DNA from: Candidatus Stoquefichus sp. SB1
GTDB taxonomy: Bacteria; Bacillota_I; Bacilli_A; Erysipelotrichales; Coprobacillaceae
Length of the DNA stretch: 64,000 nt
NCBI RefSeq assembly: GCF_001244545.1
Contig: NZ_LN852696.1
Coordinates: forward strand, 744,001-808,000
Direction: 5' to 3'
Shown here: positions 42,683 to 52,112 of the stretch, one piece after another
How positions within the stretch are numbered: position 1 is the first letter of the stretch
Layout: every line of letters starts with the position of its first letter
Position numbers and translations under genes: made by a program
The notes under the pieces: model-generated
What the model was told of the DNA's origin: nothing
Databases searched by the model: none
The model's input: the letters and a program-made list of their open reading frames with translations, nothing else

Positions 42683-43657
42683 ATGGAAGAGTTTAAGTAT
42701 TTAATACCAGAGGAAAGTATTGATGCGATTATGAGTAATGTGAGCTCATTGAGAGAAATTGAAGGACATTTAAGAGAGGTTTTTAATAAACATGATTATT
42801 TAGAAGTATTAATGCCTTCTTTTGAATATGTTGATTTATATAATGATATGGATATTGGCATTGAAGAGGATAAAATGTTTCAATTTATTAACTATGCTGG
42901 TAAACGTGTCGCTTTACGTGCTGATTTTACAGTTCCGCTTGCTAGACTTTATAGTAGTCAAAATGAGGCTGGTGAAAAGCGATATGCTTATTTTGGAAAG
43001 GTTTATCGAAAAGAAAAAAGACATAAAGGCAGAAGTAGTGAATTTTTTCAGGCTGGTATAGAATTATTAGGGAAACCAGGATTTGAAGGTGATTTAGAAT
43101 GTTTAAGTATTATTCAGCAGACTTTACAATATTTAAAGTTAAAAGAGATTAAGATTGAAATGAGTTCGGCTAAATTCTATAAAAGAATATGCGAACTGGT
43201 AGATGATCATTCATTTGTTGATATTCTTAAAAAAAGAGATATTTCAGCAATGCAAGCATTAATCAAAAGAAAAAATATTCAAAGCCCTCTTAAAGAATTA
43301 TTGATTCAGTTACCAGGATGTTTTGGGGATATTACTGTTTTAAAGCAAATGATTGATATGATTCAAGATCAACAACTAAAAGATGCTTTAATTGAATTAA
43401 AAGATTTATATGAAAAATTAGATTCACAAAGCCAGGCATGTTTTAGCTTTGATTTGGCTATGACACCAAGCATGAAATATTATACAGGTATTATGATAAA
43501 AGGCTATTCACCATATTCAGCTGAAACCATTATTAATGGTGGAAGATACGATCAATTAATGAATCACTTCCATAAAAATGTTCCTGCAATTGGTTTTAGT
43601 TATGATTTGAGTCATATATTAAAAGCCCTTGAAAAGGAGGAAGAAGCCAATGCTTAA
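42683..43657 (+). CDS. hisZ: ATP phosphoribosyltransferase regulatory subunit
   Basis: The 324-residue protein is related to class II His-tRNA synthetase but lacks synthetase activity; HisZ activates the short form of HisG. Visible are motif 2-like '[20 protein letters not shown]' and '[11 protein letters not shown]', and motif 3-like '[13 protein letters not shown]' near residue 285. Its presence fits the short hisG that follows. It is the first structural gene after the attenuator, with ribosome site AAAGGGGAAG, and overlaps hisG by eight bases. Confidence 0.93.
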   Translation: MEEFKYLIPEESIDAIMSNVSSLREIEGHLREVFNKHDYLEVLMPSFEYVDLYNDMDIGIEEDKMFQFINYAGKRVALRADFTVPLARLYSSQNEAGEKRYAYFGKVYRKEKRHKGRSSEFFQAGIELLGKPGFEGDLECLSIIQQTLQYLKLKEIKIEMSSAKFYKRICELVDDHSFVDILKKRDISAMQALIKRKNIQSPLKELLIQLPGCFGDITVLKQMIDMIQDQQLKDALIELKDLYEKLDSQSQACFSFDLAMTPSMKYYTGIMIKGYSPYSAETIINGGRYDQLMNHFHKNVPAIGFSYDLSHILKALEKEEEANA

Positions 43658-44270
43658 GATTGCAATTACAAAAGGCCGTATTGAAAAACAAGTTTGTCAA
43701 TTACTGCAAAAGAATGGTTTTGATATGGATCCAATTATTCATAAAGATCGAGAATTATTAATTGAAACAAGTGATGGTCTTTCAATGATTTTTGCAAAAG
43801 CAAATGATGTTTTAACATTTTTAGAACATGGTATTGTGGATGTTGGATTTGTTGGAAAAGATACTTTAGATGACAGTGATTTTCATGATTATTATGATAT
43901 GCTAGATTTACAGATAGGGAAATGTTATTTTGCGGTTGCTGCTTATCCTGAATATAAAACCAAAGAATTTAAACGTAGAAAACGTATTGCTTCAAAATAT
44001 ACAAGCGTTGCCAAAGCCTATTTTAGTTCTAAACAAGAAGATGTTGAAATTATTAAATTAGAAGGTTCGGTAGAATTAGGACCAGTTGTAGGATTGAGCG
44101 ATGCGATTGTTGATATTGTTGAAACAGGTTCAACACTTAAAGCGAATGGATTAGAAGTGATTGAAAAGATAAGTGATATTTCAACCAAAATGATTGTCAA
44201 TAAAGTGAGTTTGAAATTTAAAAAAGATGAAATATTTAAATTAATGGATGGATTGAAAGGGGAAGAGTAA
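43650..44270 (+). CDS. hisG: ATP phosphoribosyltransferase, short form
   Basis: The 206-residue catalytic subunit commits ATP and PRPP to histidine synthesis. It begins [15 protein letters not shown] and has '[12 protein letters not shown]' and the PRPP-binding '[20 protein letters not shown]'. The absence of the C-terminal regulatory domain places it in the short HisG class that works as a complex with HisZ, encoded just before. The ATG at 43650 follows AAGGAGG; in-frame codons upstream lie in the end of hisZ. Confidence 0.96.
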   Translation: MLKIAITKGRIEKQVCQLLQKNGFDMDPIIHKDRELLIETSDGLSMIFAKANDVLTFLEHGIVDVGFVGKDTLDDSDFHDYYDMLDLQIGKCYFAVAAYPEYKTKEFKRRKRIASKYTSVAKAYFSSKQEDVEIIKLEGSVELGPVVGLSDAIVDIVETGSTLKANGLEVIEKISDISTKMIVNKVSLKFKKDEIFKLMDGLKGEE

Positions 44271-44271
44271 A

Positions 44272-45570
44272 ATGTTAAAAAGATTAGATTTTAAGGGAAA
44301 TTATGAAGAGATAGCAACGAAATTCTCAACACGTAAGGCTGATATTTCTAAACAGGTTAATGATGCTGTGAATGATATTATTGATGATGTTAAGAAAAAT
44401 GGTGATAAGGCTTTAATGAAATATTGTCGTAAGTTTGATGGTTTTATGATTGAAGATCCTAAGGAATTGATTGTTTCAAAACAGGAAATATTAGAAGGTG
44501 TTTCTAGTGTTGGTAAAGATTTTATTCATATTCTAGAACGTACAAAACAACAAATTACTGAATTTCATAAAAATCAAATTGATAAATCATGGTCAATCTA
44601 TAAAGAAAATGGGGTTATGATGGGACAAATTGTCAGAGGTTTAGAGAATGTTGCTTTATATGTTCCAGGGGGAACAGCAACTTATCCTTCAACTGTTATG
44701 ATGAATGCCATCCCAGCTCAACTTGCTGGTGTTAAAAATCTGATAATTATTACACCTGTTAAAAAAGATGGAAAAGTAAACCCAACGATTTTAGCGGCTG
44801 CATATGTGTGTGGGATTGAAAAAATATATAAAGTTGGTGGTGCACAAGGAGTTGCAGCAGTAGCGATTGGAACCAATACGATTCCAAAAGTTGATAAGAT
44901 TGTTGGACCAGGAAATATTTATGTTGCAACAGCAAAAAAGAATTGTTATGGAATGGTTGATATTGATATGGTTGCCGGACCTAGTGAAATCTTGATTATT
45001 GCAGATCAAAATGCAAATCCAAAATATATTGCTGCTGATTTGATGAGTCAGGCAGAACATGATAAATTAGCGAGTGCTATTTTGGTTACAACATCACAGT
45101 CATTAGTTAAAGCCGTTGATGAAGAGCTAAAAAGACAGATGAGTTATTTAAGTAGAACTGAAATTATTCAAGAATCACTGGAAAATTATGGTGGTGCTAT
45201 TGTGGTTGAAAATCTTCAAGAAGCTTTTGATGTATCTAATTATCTGGCACCAGAACATTTAGAAATCTTAGTTGAAAATCCTTTAAATACTTTACCACTT
45301 ATTCATAATGCTGGTTCAATATTTTTAGGAGAATATACACCAGAACCATTAGGTGATTACATGTCAGGAACAAACCATGTTTTACCAACTGGTGGAACTG
45401 CTAAATTTTATAGTGCTTTAGGTGTTTATGATTTTGTTAAATATTCATCTTATAGTTATTATCCAAAACAAGTGTTATCAACATTCCAGGAAGATGTTAT
45501 TCAATTTGCTAAATTAGAAGGTTTAGATGCTCATGCAAATAGTGTTGCTGTAAGGTTTGAGGAGGATTAA
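44272..45570 (+). CDS. hisD: Histidinol dehydrogenase
   Basis: The 432-residue zinc enzyme performs the last two oxidations to histidine. It has 'ALYVPGGTATYPSTVMMNAI', 'VGGAQGVAAVAIGTNTIPKV' and 'DKIVGPGNIYVATAK', then 'DMVAGPSEILIIAD' and 'SQAEHDKLASAIL' (zinc and catalytic residues). The start is one base after the hisG stop, behind GGGGAAG. It is the third gene of the operon. Confidence 0.97.
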   Translation: MLKRLDFKGNYEEIATKFSTRKADISKQVNDAVNDIIDDVKKNGDKALMKYCRKFDGFMIEDPKELIVSKQEILEGVSSVGKDFIHILERTKQQITEFHKNQIDKSWSIYKENGVMMGQIVRGLENVALYVPGGTATYPSTVMMNAIPAQLAGVKNLIIITPVKKDGKVNPTILAAAYVCGIEKIYKVGGAQGVAAVAIGTNTIPKVDKIVGPGNIYVATAKKNCYGMVDIDMVAGPSEILIIADQNANPKYIAADLMSQAEHDKLASAILVTTSQSLVKAVDEELKRQMSYLSRTEIIQESLENYGGAIVVENLQEAFDVSNYLAPEHLEILVENPLNTLPLIHNAGSIFLGEYTPEPLGDYMSGTNHVLPTGGTAKFYSALGVYDFVKYSSYSYYPKQVLSTFQEDVIQFAKLEGLDAHANSVAVRFEED

Positions 45571-45571
45571 T

Positions 45572-46159
45572 ATGCGTATTTCTACAATTGAAAGAAAGAC
45601 TCATGAAACAAAAATAACAATGACTCTTAATCTTGATGGTTCAGGAATTGCTCATATTGATACAGGGGTTGGATTTCTTGATCATATGTTGGAATTGTTA
45701 GCATTTCATAGCCAATTTGATTTAGATGTTCAATGCATTGGAGATTTAAAAGTAGATAGTCATCATACTGTCGAAGATTTAGGAATTGTTTTAGGACAAT
45801 GTCTTTTAGAAGCGTTAGGTGATAAAAAAGGAATTACACGTTATGGTCAAATGAGTATTCCAATGGATGAAACATTAGTCACCACTACATTAGATTTGAG
45901 TGGACGTCCTTATTTAGTTTATCAGGCTGAACTTAAAACTCAGCTTTTAGGAAATTATGAGACTGAAATGACCAAAGAATTTTTTAAAGCTGTCAGTGAT
46001 CATGCTTTAATGACACTACATATTCAGGAATTATATGGTGAAAATACACACCATATTATTGAAGCTATGTTTAAAAGCTTTGCTAGAGCATTAAAACAAG
46101 CAGTAACAATTGATGAAAAGAATAAAAATCTTGTTGTTTCATCTAAAGGAGTTTTATAA
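45572..46159 (+). CDS. hisB: Imidazoleglycerol-phosphate dehydratase
   Basis: This 195-residue monofunctional dehydratase lacks the N-terminal phosphatase domain present in enterobacterial HisB. It shows 'IDTGVGFLDHMLELLAFHSQ', 'DSHHTVEDLGIVLGQCL' and 'ENTHHIIEAMFKSFARALK', the two His-rich metal sites. The ATG at 45572 follows GGAGG within the hisD end. The missing phosphatase activity is probably supplied by the PHP enzyme at 53160. Confidence 0.96.
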   Translation: MRISTIERKTHETKITMTLNLDGSGIAHIDTGVGFLDHMLELLAFHSQFDLDVQCIGDLKVDSHHTVEDLGIVLGQCLLEALGDKKGITRYGQMSIPMDETLVTTTLDLSGRPYLVYQAELKTQLLGNYETEMTKEFFKAVSDHALMTLHIQELYGENTHHIIEAMFKSFARALKQAVTIDEKNKNLVVSSKGVL

Positions 46160-46172
46160 ATGAAAGGGGTGT

Positions 46173-46784
46173 ATGATCTTGGTTGTCATTATTGATTATA
46201 ATGTTGGGAATTTAAAAAGTGTTCAAAATGCTTTTTTAAGAATAGGGGTAGAGACAATTGTTAGTCGTGATCATGATGTGATTCGTCAGGCTCAAGGGAT
46301 TGTTTTGCCAGGTGTTGGGACTTTTCCAGTGGCAATGGAAAATCTTGAAAAATATCAATTAATTGATATTCTTCAGGAAAGAAAAGATGCAGGGATTCCG
46401 ATTTTAGGAATTTGTTTAGGAATGCAGATTCTTTTTGAAAAAGGATTGGAAATTAAAGAAACCAAAGGTCTGGGATTTTTACAGGGTGAAGTGAAGAAAA
46501 TGGAAGTTGATGAAAAGATTCCACATATGGGATGGAATGAATTATGTTTTTGTCAGCAACATCCTTTATTAAAATATATTCATGAAAAAGATTATGTTTA
46601 TTTTGTTCATTCTTTTATGGCTTTTCCTGCTGATGATGAACTTATTGCTTATTGTGATTATGGTGGTCAAAAAGTAACCGCAATTGTTGCTAAGAATAAT
46701 GTCATGGGTTGTCAGTTTCATCCTGAAAAAAGTGGTGAAGTCGGAAAACACATTTTATTGGCATTTAAGGAGATGATATCATGA
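46173..46784 (+). CDS. hisH: Imidazole glycerol phosphate synthase, glutaminase subunit
   Basis: The 203-residue class I glutamine amidotransferase feeds ammonia to HisF. The catalytic Cys is in 'ILGICLGMQILFE' (near residue 80) and the His-Glu pair in 'MGCQFHPEKSGEVG'. The N-terminus is 'VIIDYNVGNLKSVQNAF'. The chosen ATG at 46173 follows AAAGGGGTG. It overlaps hisA by four bases. Confidence 0.96.
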   Translation: MILVVIIDYNVGNLKSVQNAFLRIGVETIVSRDHDVIRQAQGIVLPGVGTFPVAMENLEKYQLIDILQERKDAGIPILGICLGMQILFEKGLEIKETKGLGFLQGEVKKMEVDEKIPHMGWNELCFCQQHPLLKYIHEKDYVYFVHSFMAFPADDELIAYCDYGGQKVTAIVAKNNVMGCQFHPEKSGEVGKHILLAFKEMIS

Positions 46785-47518
46785 TACTTATACCTGCAAT
46801 TGATTTAAAAGATGGTGAAGCTGTTCGTTTATATAAAGGTGATTATCAACAAAAAAGTGTGTATTCTTCTCATCCTGAGGAGATTGCTCTTGCCTTTGAA
46901 AAGATGGGAGCAGATTATTTACATGTTGTTGATTTAGATGGGGCAAAAGATGGCATGACTTCTAATTTAAAAACAATTCAAAAGATTCGACAAGTTCTCT
47001 CTATTCCAATGGAATTAGGTGGCGGTATTAGAGATATGGCAACTGTTGATTTATATTTAAATGAGATAGGAATTGACCGTGTTATTTTAGGAACAGCTGC
47101 TATTGAAAATCCAACTTTTTTAAAAACAGCACTGCAAAAATATGGCCCACAAAGAATTGTTGTTGGCGTTGATGTTAAAGATGGTTTTGTTGCAACATCA
47201 GGCTGGCTTGTGAATACTCAGACACATTATCTTGATTTCTTAAAAGAATTAGAAAAAATTGGTGTAGAATATATTGTTTGTACAGATATTTCTAAAGACG
47301 GGACACTGTCAGGTCCATCATTTGATTTATATGAAGATATTCATCAGAAAAGTTCTATTCAATTTGTGGTATCTGGTGGAATTAAAGATGCACAGGATAT
47401 TTACAAAGTGAATCAAAAGGGGTATTATGGGTGTATCGTTGGAAAAGCCTATTATGAAGGAAAAATTGATCTGAAAGAGGTGATAACATGCTTGCAAAAA
47501 GAATCATTCCCTGTTTAG
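46781..47518 (+). CDS. hisA: ProFAR isomerase
   Basis: This 245-residue (beta/alpha)8 enzyme isomerises the ribosyl intermediate of histidine synthesis. It shows '[20 protein letters not shown]' with the catalytic first Asp, '[14 protein letters not shown]', and '[16 protein letters not shown]' with the second catalytic Asp. It overlaps hisH by four bases and hisF by 31 bases. Confidence 0.97.
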   Translation: MILIPAIDLKDGEAVRLYKGDYQQKSVYSSHPEEIALAFEKMGADYLHVVDLDGAKDGMTSNLKTIQKIRQVLSIPMELGGGIRDMATVDLYLNEIGIDRVILGTAAIENPTFLKTALQKYGPQRIVVGVDVKDGFVATSGWLVNTQTHYLDFLKELEKIGVEYIVCTDISKDGTLSGPSFDLYEDIHQKSSIQFVVSGGIKDAQDIYKVNQKGYYGCIVGKAYYEGKIDLKEVITCLQKESFPV

Positions 47519-48255
47519 ATATTAAAGATGGAAAAGTTGTGAAAGGTGTCAATTTTGTTGGTTTAAAAGACGTTGGTGATCCGATTGAAATTGCTAAGCG
47601 ATATGATGAGCAATGTGCTGATGAAGTGGTTTTTTTGGATATTACTGCGACTTATGAACAACGTGATATTATCAAAGATTTAATTCAAAGAGGTGCAAGT
47701 GAACTTTCCATTCCTTTAACTGTTGGTGGTGGGATTCGTACACTCGATGATTTTCGAATGATTTTATCAAGTGGTGCGGATAAAGTATCAGTGAATTCAG
47801 CTGCAATTAAAAATCCTCAATTAATTAAAGATGCTTCAGATGAATTTGGTGTTCAGTGTGTTGTGGTGGCTGTAGATGCGAAAAAACGTGATGATCAAAG
47901 CGGTTACGATGTTTATATTGCTGGTGGTCGTGAAAATACAGGGTTAGATTTAATTCAATGGGTCAAGCAATGTGAAGCACTAGGGGCTGGAGAAATTTTA
48001 TTGACATCGATGGATCGTGATGGTACGCGTGATGGTTTTGATATTGAGATGTTAAAAGCTGTCATTGATGCTGTCTCTATTCCTGTTATTGCTAGTGGTG
48101 GTTGTGGTGGCATTGAAGATATTGTGGAAGTTTTTAAAGAAACTTCTTGTGATGGTGCTTTAGCTGCCTCATTATTCCACTATGGTGAAGCAACGATTGA
48201 TCAAGTGAAAGAAGAATGTGCAAAACATTCAATACCTGTAAGGAGAAATTTATGA
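47488..48255 (+). CDS. hisF: Imidazole glycerol phosphate synthase, cyclase subunit
   Basis: The 255-residue barrel enzyme uses ammonia from HisH to make imidazole glycerol phosphate and AICAR. It begins [20 protein letters not shown] and has '[20 protein letters not shown]', '[17 protein letters not shown]' and '[16 protein letters not shown]'. The two catalytic Asp residues (in CLDIKDG and MDRDGT) are present. The start at 47488 is inside the end of hisA, an unusually long coupling overlap, but it matches the family N-terminus exactly. Confidence 0.97.
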   Translation: MLAKRIIPCLDIKDGKVVKGVNFVGLKDVGDPIEIAKRYDEQCADEVVFLDITATYEQRDIIKDLIQRGASELSIPLTVGGGIRTLDDFRMILSSGADKVSVNSAAIKNPQLIKDASDEFGVQCVVVAVDAKKRDDQSGYDVYIAGGRENTGLDLIQWVKQCEALGAGEILLTSMDRDGTRDGFDIEMLKAVIDAVSIPVIASGGCGGIEDIVEVFKETSCDGALAASLFHYGEATIDQVKEECAKHSIPVRRNL

Positions 48256-48896
48256 GACCAGATTTTGAAAAAGGAAATGGTTTAGTCCCTGCAATTGTTC
48301 AGGACTATCAAACCAAACAAGTTTTAATGCTTGCTTATGTTAATGAGGAAGCTTATGAAAAAATGTTAGCAACAAAAGAAACATATTATTATTCTCGCTC
48401 ACGTGATGAACTATGGCATAAAGGCGAAACGTCAGGACATTTTCAATATATTAAAGGTATGTATTTAGATTGTGATGAGGATACTTTACTCATCTATGTT
48501 GAACAAGTTGGTGCGGCTTGTCATACTGGCACATACTCATGTTTTTTTAATGAAGTTTTACCTTATCGTTTTTCTCAAAATATTTTTCATGATTTATATG
48601 ATGTGATTGCTGATCGAGCAGTTCATCCTATTGAAAAATCATATACAAATTATTTATTAGATCAGGGTGTTGATAAAATTTGTAAAAAAGTTGGAGAAGA
48701 AGCGAGTGAAACGATTATTGCTGCTAAAAATCATGATAAAGAAGAATTAATAGGAGAAATCGGTGATTTATTTTATCATACTTTTGTATTGATGTATCAA
48801 CAGGGAATAACTGTTGAAGATGTTGAAAATAAATTAGCCCAAAGGCATCAAATTTCAGGAAATAAGAAAGATTTTCACACTCGAGGTGAATATTAA
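48252..48896 (+). CDS. hisIE: Phosphoribosyl-AMP cyclohydrolase / phosphoribosyl-ATP pyrophosphatase
   Basis: The 214-residue fusion protein carries out steps two and three. The HisI part has '[20 protein letters not shown]' and the metal-binding '[20 protein letters not shown]'. The HisE part from about residue 110 has '[19 protein letters not shown]' and '[12 protein letters not shown]'. The ATG at 48252 follows AAGGAGA and overlaps hisF by four bases. No hisC lies in the operon. Confidence 0.96.
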   Translation: MRPDFEKGNGLVPAIVQDYQTKQVLMLAYVNEEAYEKMLATKETYYYSRSRDELWHKGETSGHFQYIKGMYLDCDEDTLLIYVEQVGAACHTGTYSCFFNEVLPYRFSQNIFHDLYDVIADRAVHPIEKSYTNYLLDQGVDKICKKVGEEASETIIAAKNHDKEELIGEIGDLFYHTFVLMYQQGITVEDVENKLAQRHQISGNKKDFHTRGEY

Positions 48897-49129
48897 TGAA
48901 AAATATTGTCAGTAAATATGTGTTAACATTATTTGGTTTATTGGTTGTCTGTACAATCATTCATTTTTTAGCAATCGCACCCACATTAGAAACATTTATA
49001 TTAGATGATGTTTGTAGTGGGATTTTGCAGATGTTTTCACTATTTATTGCTGAACCAGTGATTTGTGTTATTATTATTGTAGGAATGATTAATCATCAGG
49101 AAAAACAATACTATGATTCAATTTCGTAG
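48896..49129 (+). CDS. Small membrane protein at the his operon end, unknown
   Basis: The 77-residue protein has two hydrophobic segments (about residues 7-29 and 44-65). The ATG overlaps the hisIE stop by one base (TAATG), and the gene overlaps the following acetyltransferase by 17 bases, so it is probably co-transcribed with the his genes. No family is recognised, and a link to histidine is not implied by its sequence. Confidence 0.6.
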   Translation: MKNIVSKYVLTLFGLLVVCTIIHFLAIAPTLETFILDDVCSGILQMFSLFIAEPVICVIIIVGMINHQEKQYYDSIS

Positions 49130-49565
49130 AGCTTCCTTAGATGATCTTGAACTTTTGGTTGGATTACGCTTGCATGATTTACAAATGTTTTCAAATCAGC
49201 CTATCCAACCTCAAATCATTCAAAATATTCGTCAATTTTATCAAGAAAAGCTATCACAGCATAGCTGTGAAACAATATTAGGATATGATCAAGAATATCT
49301 TATTGCATCTGCTTCGCTTTACCAATATCAGGTTTTACCATCTCATCAAAATCCAACTGGTTATGTTGGACAATTGACAAATGTCTGGGTGCATGATGAC
49401 TATCGTCATCAAGGACTAGCTACACAGATGATCGACTATTTTATAAGTCATTATAAGGGTAAAGTAGGGATGATTTGTTTAAATGCTTCTCATGATGGTA
49501 TGCAATTGTATCAAAAACTTGGCTTTATAAAGAAAGAGAATTATTTTGTGATGCATTTAGAATAA
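49113..49565 (+). CDS. GNAT-family acetyltransferase
   Basis: The 150-residue protein has the GNAT acetyl-CoA site 'VWVHDDYRHQGLATQMIDYF' (the R/Q-x-x-G-x-A loop) near residues 89-108. A C-terminal 'LNASHDGMQLYQKLGFIKKE' is typical of family motif B. The substrate is unknown. It overlaps the small membrane gene and may be the last gene transcribed from the his promoter. Confidence 0.88.
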   Translation: MIQFRRASLDDLELLVGLRLHDLQMFSNQPIQPQIIQNIRQFYQEKLSQHSCETILGYDQEYLIASASLYQYQVLPSHQNPTGYVGQLTNVWVHDDYRHQGLATQMIDYFISHYKGKVGMICLNASHDGMQLYQKLGFIKKENYFVMHLE

Positions 49566-49571
49566 TTATCT
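49557..49571. promoter_or_regulatory. Candidate PerR box upstream of rubrerythrin
   Basis: The 15 bases match the Bacillus PerR consensus (TTATAATNATTATAA) at 12 of 14 defined positions. It overlaps the GNAT stop codon and lies 12 bases before a TATACT box at 49583-49588 that could serve rubrerythrin. PerR control of rubrerythrin is known in clostridia, so the placement makes sense, but AT-rich DNA produces near matches by chance. Confidence 0.4.
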
Positions 49572-49617
49572 TTTTTCTCGTTTATACTAAGAATACCTAA
49601 GGAGGTAGAAAATAGGT

Positions 49618-50208
49618 ATGAAATTAGAAGAAAGTCAAACAAAAGAGAATTTAATGCGTGCATTTGCGGGTGAATCACAAGCACGTAATCGTTACACATT
49701 TGCTTCTGGAGAGGCTATCAAACAAGGGTATCATATGATTGGCGATGTGTTCTTATTTACAGCCAATCAAGAAAAAGAACATGCTGAAATTTTTTATAAA
49801 CATCTTGAACCTATGGCTGGAGAAACAATTTTTATTGATGGTGGATATCCAATTGATATTTCTAAAGATATCAAAACTTTATTAGATTATGCCAAACATA
49901 ATGAATATGAAGAATATGGAGATGTTTATCAGCATTTTGCTGAAGTTGCAAAACAGGAAGGATTTTTAAAGATTGCACAGGATTTTAAGAATATTGCTGA
50001 AATTGAAAAAACACATGGTGATCGTTTTGGTCAATTAAGTCAATGGATTGAACAAAATGAACTTTATCATTCTTCTTCAAAGATTCAATGGATGTGTTTA
50101 AATTGTGGTTTTATCTTTGAAGGTACACAAGTTCCTGAAAAATGTCCTGTTTGTGATCATGATCAAGGATATTTTATTCGCTTAAATTATGCTCCATTTA
50201 CAAAATAA
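49618..50208 (+). CDS. rbr: Rubrerythrin
   Basis: The 196-residue di-iron peroxidase protects anaerobes from hydrogen peroxide. The N-terminal ferritin-like four-helix domain has 'NLMRAFAGESQARNRYTFAS' and 'ANQEKEHAEIFYKHL' with the E-x-x-H ligands, and a later 'IAEIEKTHGDRF'. The C-terminal rubredoxin domain has CLNC near residue 160 and CPVC near 177. AAGGAGGT lies 11 bases before the ATG. It has its own terminator and probably its own promoter. Confidence 0.96.
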   Translation: MKLEESQTKENLMRAFAGESQARNRYTFASGEAIKQGYHMIGDVFLFTANQEKEHAEIFYKHLEPMAGETIFIDGGYPIDISKDIKTLLDYAKHNEYEEYGDVYQHFAEVAKQEGFLKIAQDFKNIAEIEKTHGDRFGQLSQWIEQNELYHSSSKIQWMCLNCGFIFEGTQVPEKCPVCDHDQGYFIRLNYAPFTK

Positions 50209-50231
50209 AATGCCAAAAAGGCATTTTTTAT
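50207..50231 (+). terminator. Terminator of rubrerythrin
   Basis: A perfect 8-bp stem (50207-50214 with 50220-50227) has a 5-A loop and a T-run, beginning at the stop codon. Confidence 0.8.
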
Positions 50232-50286
50232 TTTATCATATGATTTTCAACATAATAATGATAAAATAAATACATAGGAGTGATAA

Positions 50287-51141
50287 ATGATGAATATATT
50301 TGCATTATTAAAAATAACAAAAGATTTCACTCATAGTGAAAAAGCCGTTGCTCAATTTATACTAGAACATCCCCAGGAATTTTTAAATATGAATACTAAA
50401 CAAATAAGTGATGAATGTTTTGTTTCCACATCAAGTATTTATCGTTTATGTGATAAACTTAATCTTTCTGGATTGTCTGAACTCAAAGTTAAGATATCTG
50501 GATCTATCGATAATTATTTTAAAGATAACAATGACTTTGATTTTAATTTCCCGATTCGGCAAAATCAGACACATTTTGAAATCATTCATAAATTAAAAGA
50601 AGATTATGAGCAAACTGTTTTATCAACTTCTGAATTATTTCAATTAGATCAACTCAAACATACAGTTCATGCTATGAAAAAAGCCAAAGTCATTGATGTA
50701 TATACATCAGCTGGTAATATTCCATTTGCTTTAAATTTTCAGTTTCAGATGTTAGAAATTGGTATTCGAGTTCATGTTCCTATTGATGAGTATCAACAAC
50801 AGTTAACGGCTGCATCAAGTGATGAAACCCATTTTGCAATTATGATTTCCTTTGAAGGAAGAGGATTATTAGCACATACAATCCCTCTGCTTTTAAATCG
50901 AAATCAAACACCTATTTTATTAATCTCTTCACCAGATTATCCATTAGATGATTTATCATTTCAATATCATTTGTATATGTCTCATCATGAAGATCATTAT
51001 CATAAGATTTCTTCTTATTCAACAAGACTCTCTTTATTATATATTTTAGATGTATTATATACCTGTTATTTTGAATTAGATTATGAAGAGAATCTGTCAA
51101 AAAAACTTCATTATTATCATCATATGACAAGTCATCAGTAA
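50287..51141 (+). CDS. RpiR-family regulator (HTH plus SIS)
   Basis: The 284-residue protein has an N-terminal RpiR domain with 'SDECFVSTSSIYRLCDKLNL' near residues 39-58. The SIS domain includes 'VIDVYTSAGNIPFALNFQF' and 'FAIMISFEGRGLLAHTI'. It closely resembles the regulator at 22823-23659 in layout and length, including a substituted sugar-phosphate loop (SFEGRG). The start follows AGGAGTGAT. A HAD-IIB gene follows 125 bases downstream on the same strand. Confidence 0.88.
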   Translation: MMNIFALLKITKDFTHSEKAVAQFILEHPQEFLNMNTKQISDECFVSTSSIYRLCDKLNLSGLSELKVKISGSIDNYFKDNNDFDFNFPIRQNQTHFEIIHKLKEDYEQTVLSTSELFQLDQLKHTVHAMKKAKVIDVYTSAGNIPFALNFQFQMLEIGIRVHVPIDEYQQQLTAASSDETHFAIMISFEGRGLLAHTIPLLLNRNQTPILLISSPDYPLDDLSFQYHLYMSHHEDHYHKISSYSTRLSLLYILDVLYTCYFELDYEENLSKKLHYYHHMTSHQ

Positions 51142-51266
51142 ATTGGGAAAAAATTATTTTTTTTCATAAAAATAATAGAGAAATTTGAGAAAAAATAACA
51201 TAATAAAATAGATATATTGAGATGTTATTGGGTTTTTATATAATTATTAAAAAGAGGAGGAAAAGT

Positions 51267-52073
51267 ATGGATATTAAAGCAATTATGTGTGATGTGGATG
51301 GAACTTTGTTGACAAGTCAACAAGTTGTTTCACCAATGACAGTGGAAATGATTAAGGCGGCTAGAGAAAAAGGAATTTTATTTGGTTTATCAACTGGTAG
51401 AGATGTGAATAGTGTACGCACTTTATTAAAGACATGGGGTATTGATGGTTTGGTTGATTCAATTGTTGGAACTGGTGGTGCAGAAATTTATGATTATGTA
51501 TTAAATGTTGAAAAATCAAGTTATCCACTAGATGGTGAATTAATCAAAGATATAATTAAGCATTATGAAGATATGGATGTGAATTTTGCAATTCCTTATG
51601 ATGGTATCTTATTTTCACCTAAGGATGATCGTTATATTCAAACTCTTGCAAGAGATGATAAAGTTCCTTATGAAGTTGTAGACTTTAATGAATTTTTAAA
51701 AGAACCAAGACCAAAGTTAATTATTATTTGTGATCCTGAGTATATGGATAAAGTGGTTGAAAGAAGTCAAACATTTTCAAATGATCGTTTTAAATCATCT
51801 TCATTAAAAACAGCCAGTATTTTATATGAATATATGGATCCACGTGTGACAAAAACACATGGATTGGAAGAAGTTATGAAAATGCATGGATTGTCAATGG
51901 AACAGTTATGTACATTTGGTGATGCTGATAATGATTATGATATGACAATGAATGCTGGTGTTGGTGTTGTGATGGCCAATGGTAGTGATAAGACAAAGAG
52001 TGTCGCAGATTTTATTACTGATGATAATGATCATGATGGCATTGGAAAATTTATTCAAGAACATATTTTATAA
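51267..52073 (+). CDS. HAD-IIB (Cof-type) phosphatase
   Basis: The 268-residue protein has motif I 'IMCDVDGTLLTSQQVV', motif II 'FGLSTGRDVNSV', and 'LCTFGDADNDYDMTMNAGVG' (metal Asp residues) followed by the Lys-containing 'KTKSVADFITDDND'. It is a cytosolic sugar-phosphate type phosphatase of unknown substrate. The ATG at 51267 follows GAGGAGG; an upstream in-frame stretch lacks a site. It is downstream of an RpiR gene, as is repeated elsewhere in the window. Confidence 0.9.
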   Translation: MDIKAIMCDVDGTLLTSQQVVSPMTVEMIKAAREKGILFGLSTGRDVNSVRTLLKTWGIDGLVDSIVGTGGAEIYDYVLNVEKSSYPLDGELIKDIIKHYEDMDVNFAIPYDGILFSPKDDRYIQTLARDDKVPYEVVDFNEFLKEPRPKLIIICDPEYMDKVVERSQTFSNDRFKSSSLKTASILYEYMDPRVTKTHGLEEVMKMHGLSMEQLCTFGDADNDYDMTMNAGVGVVMANGSDKTKSVADFITDDNDHDGIGKFIQEHIL

Positions 52074-52079
52074 AGTAAA

Positions 52080-52112
52080 AAAGTTTTGGCTTAGACCAAA
52101 ACTTTCTTTTTC
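52080..52112. terminator. Convergent terminator of the HAD gene and cysK
   Basis: A perfect 10-bp stem (52080-52089 with 52096-52105) is flanked by A- and T-rich runs and lies between two converging genes. Confidence 0.75.
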
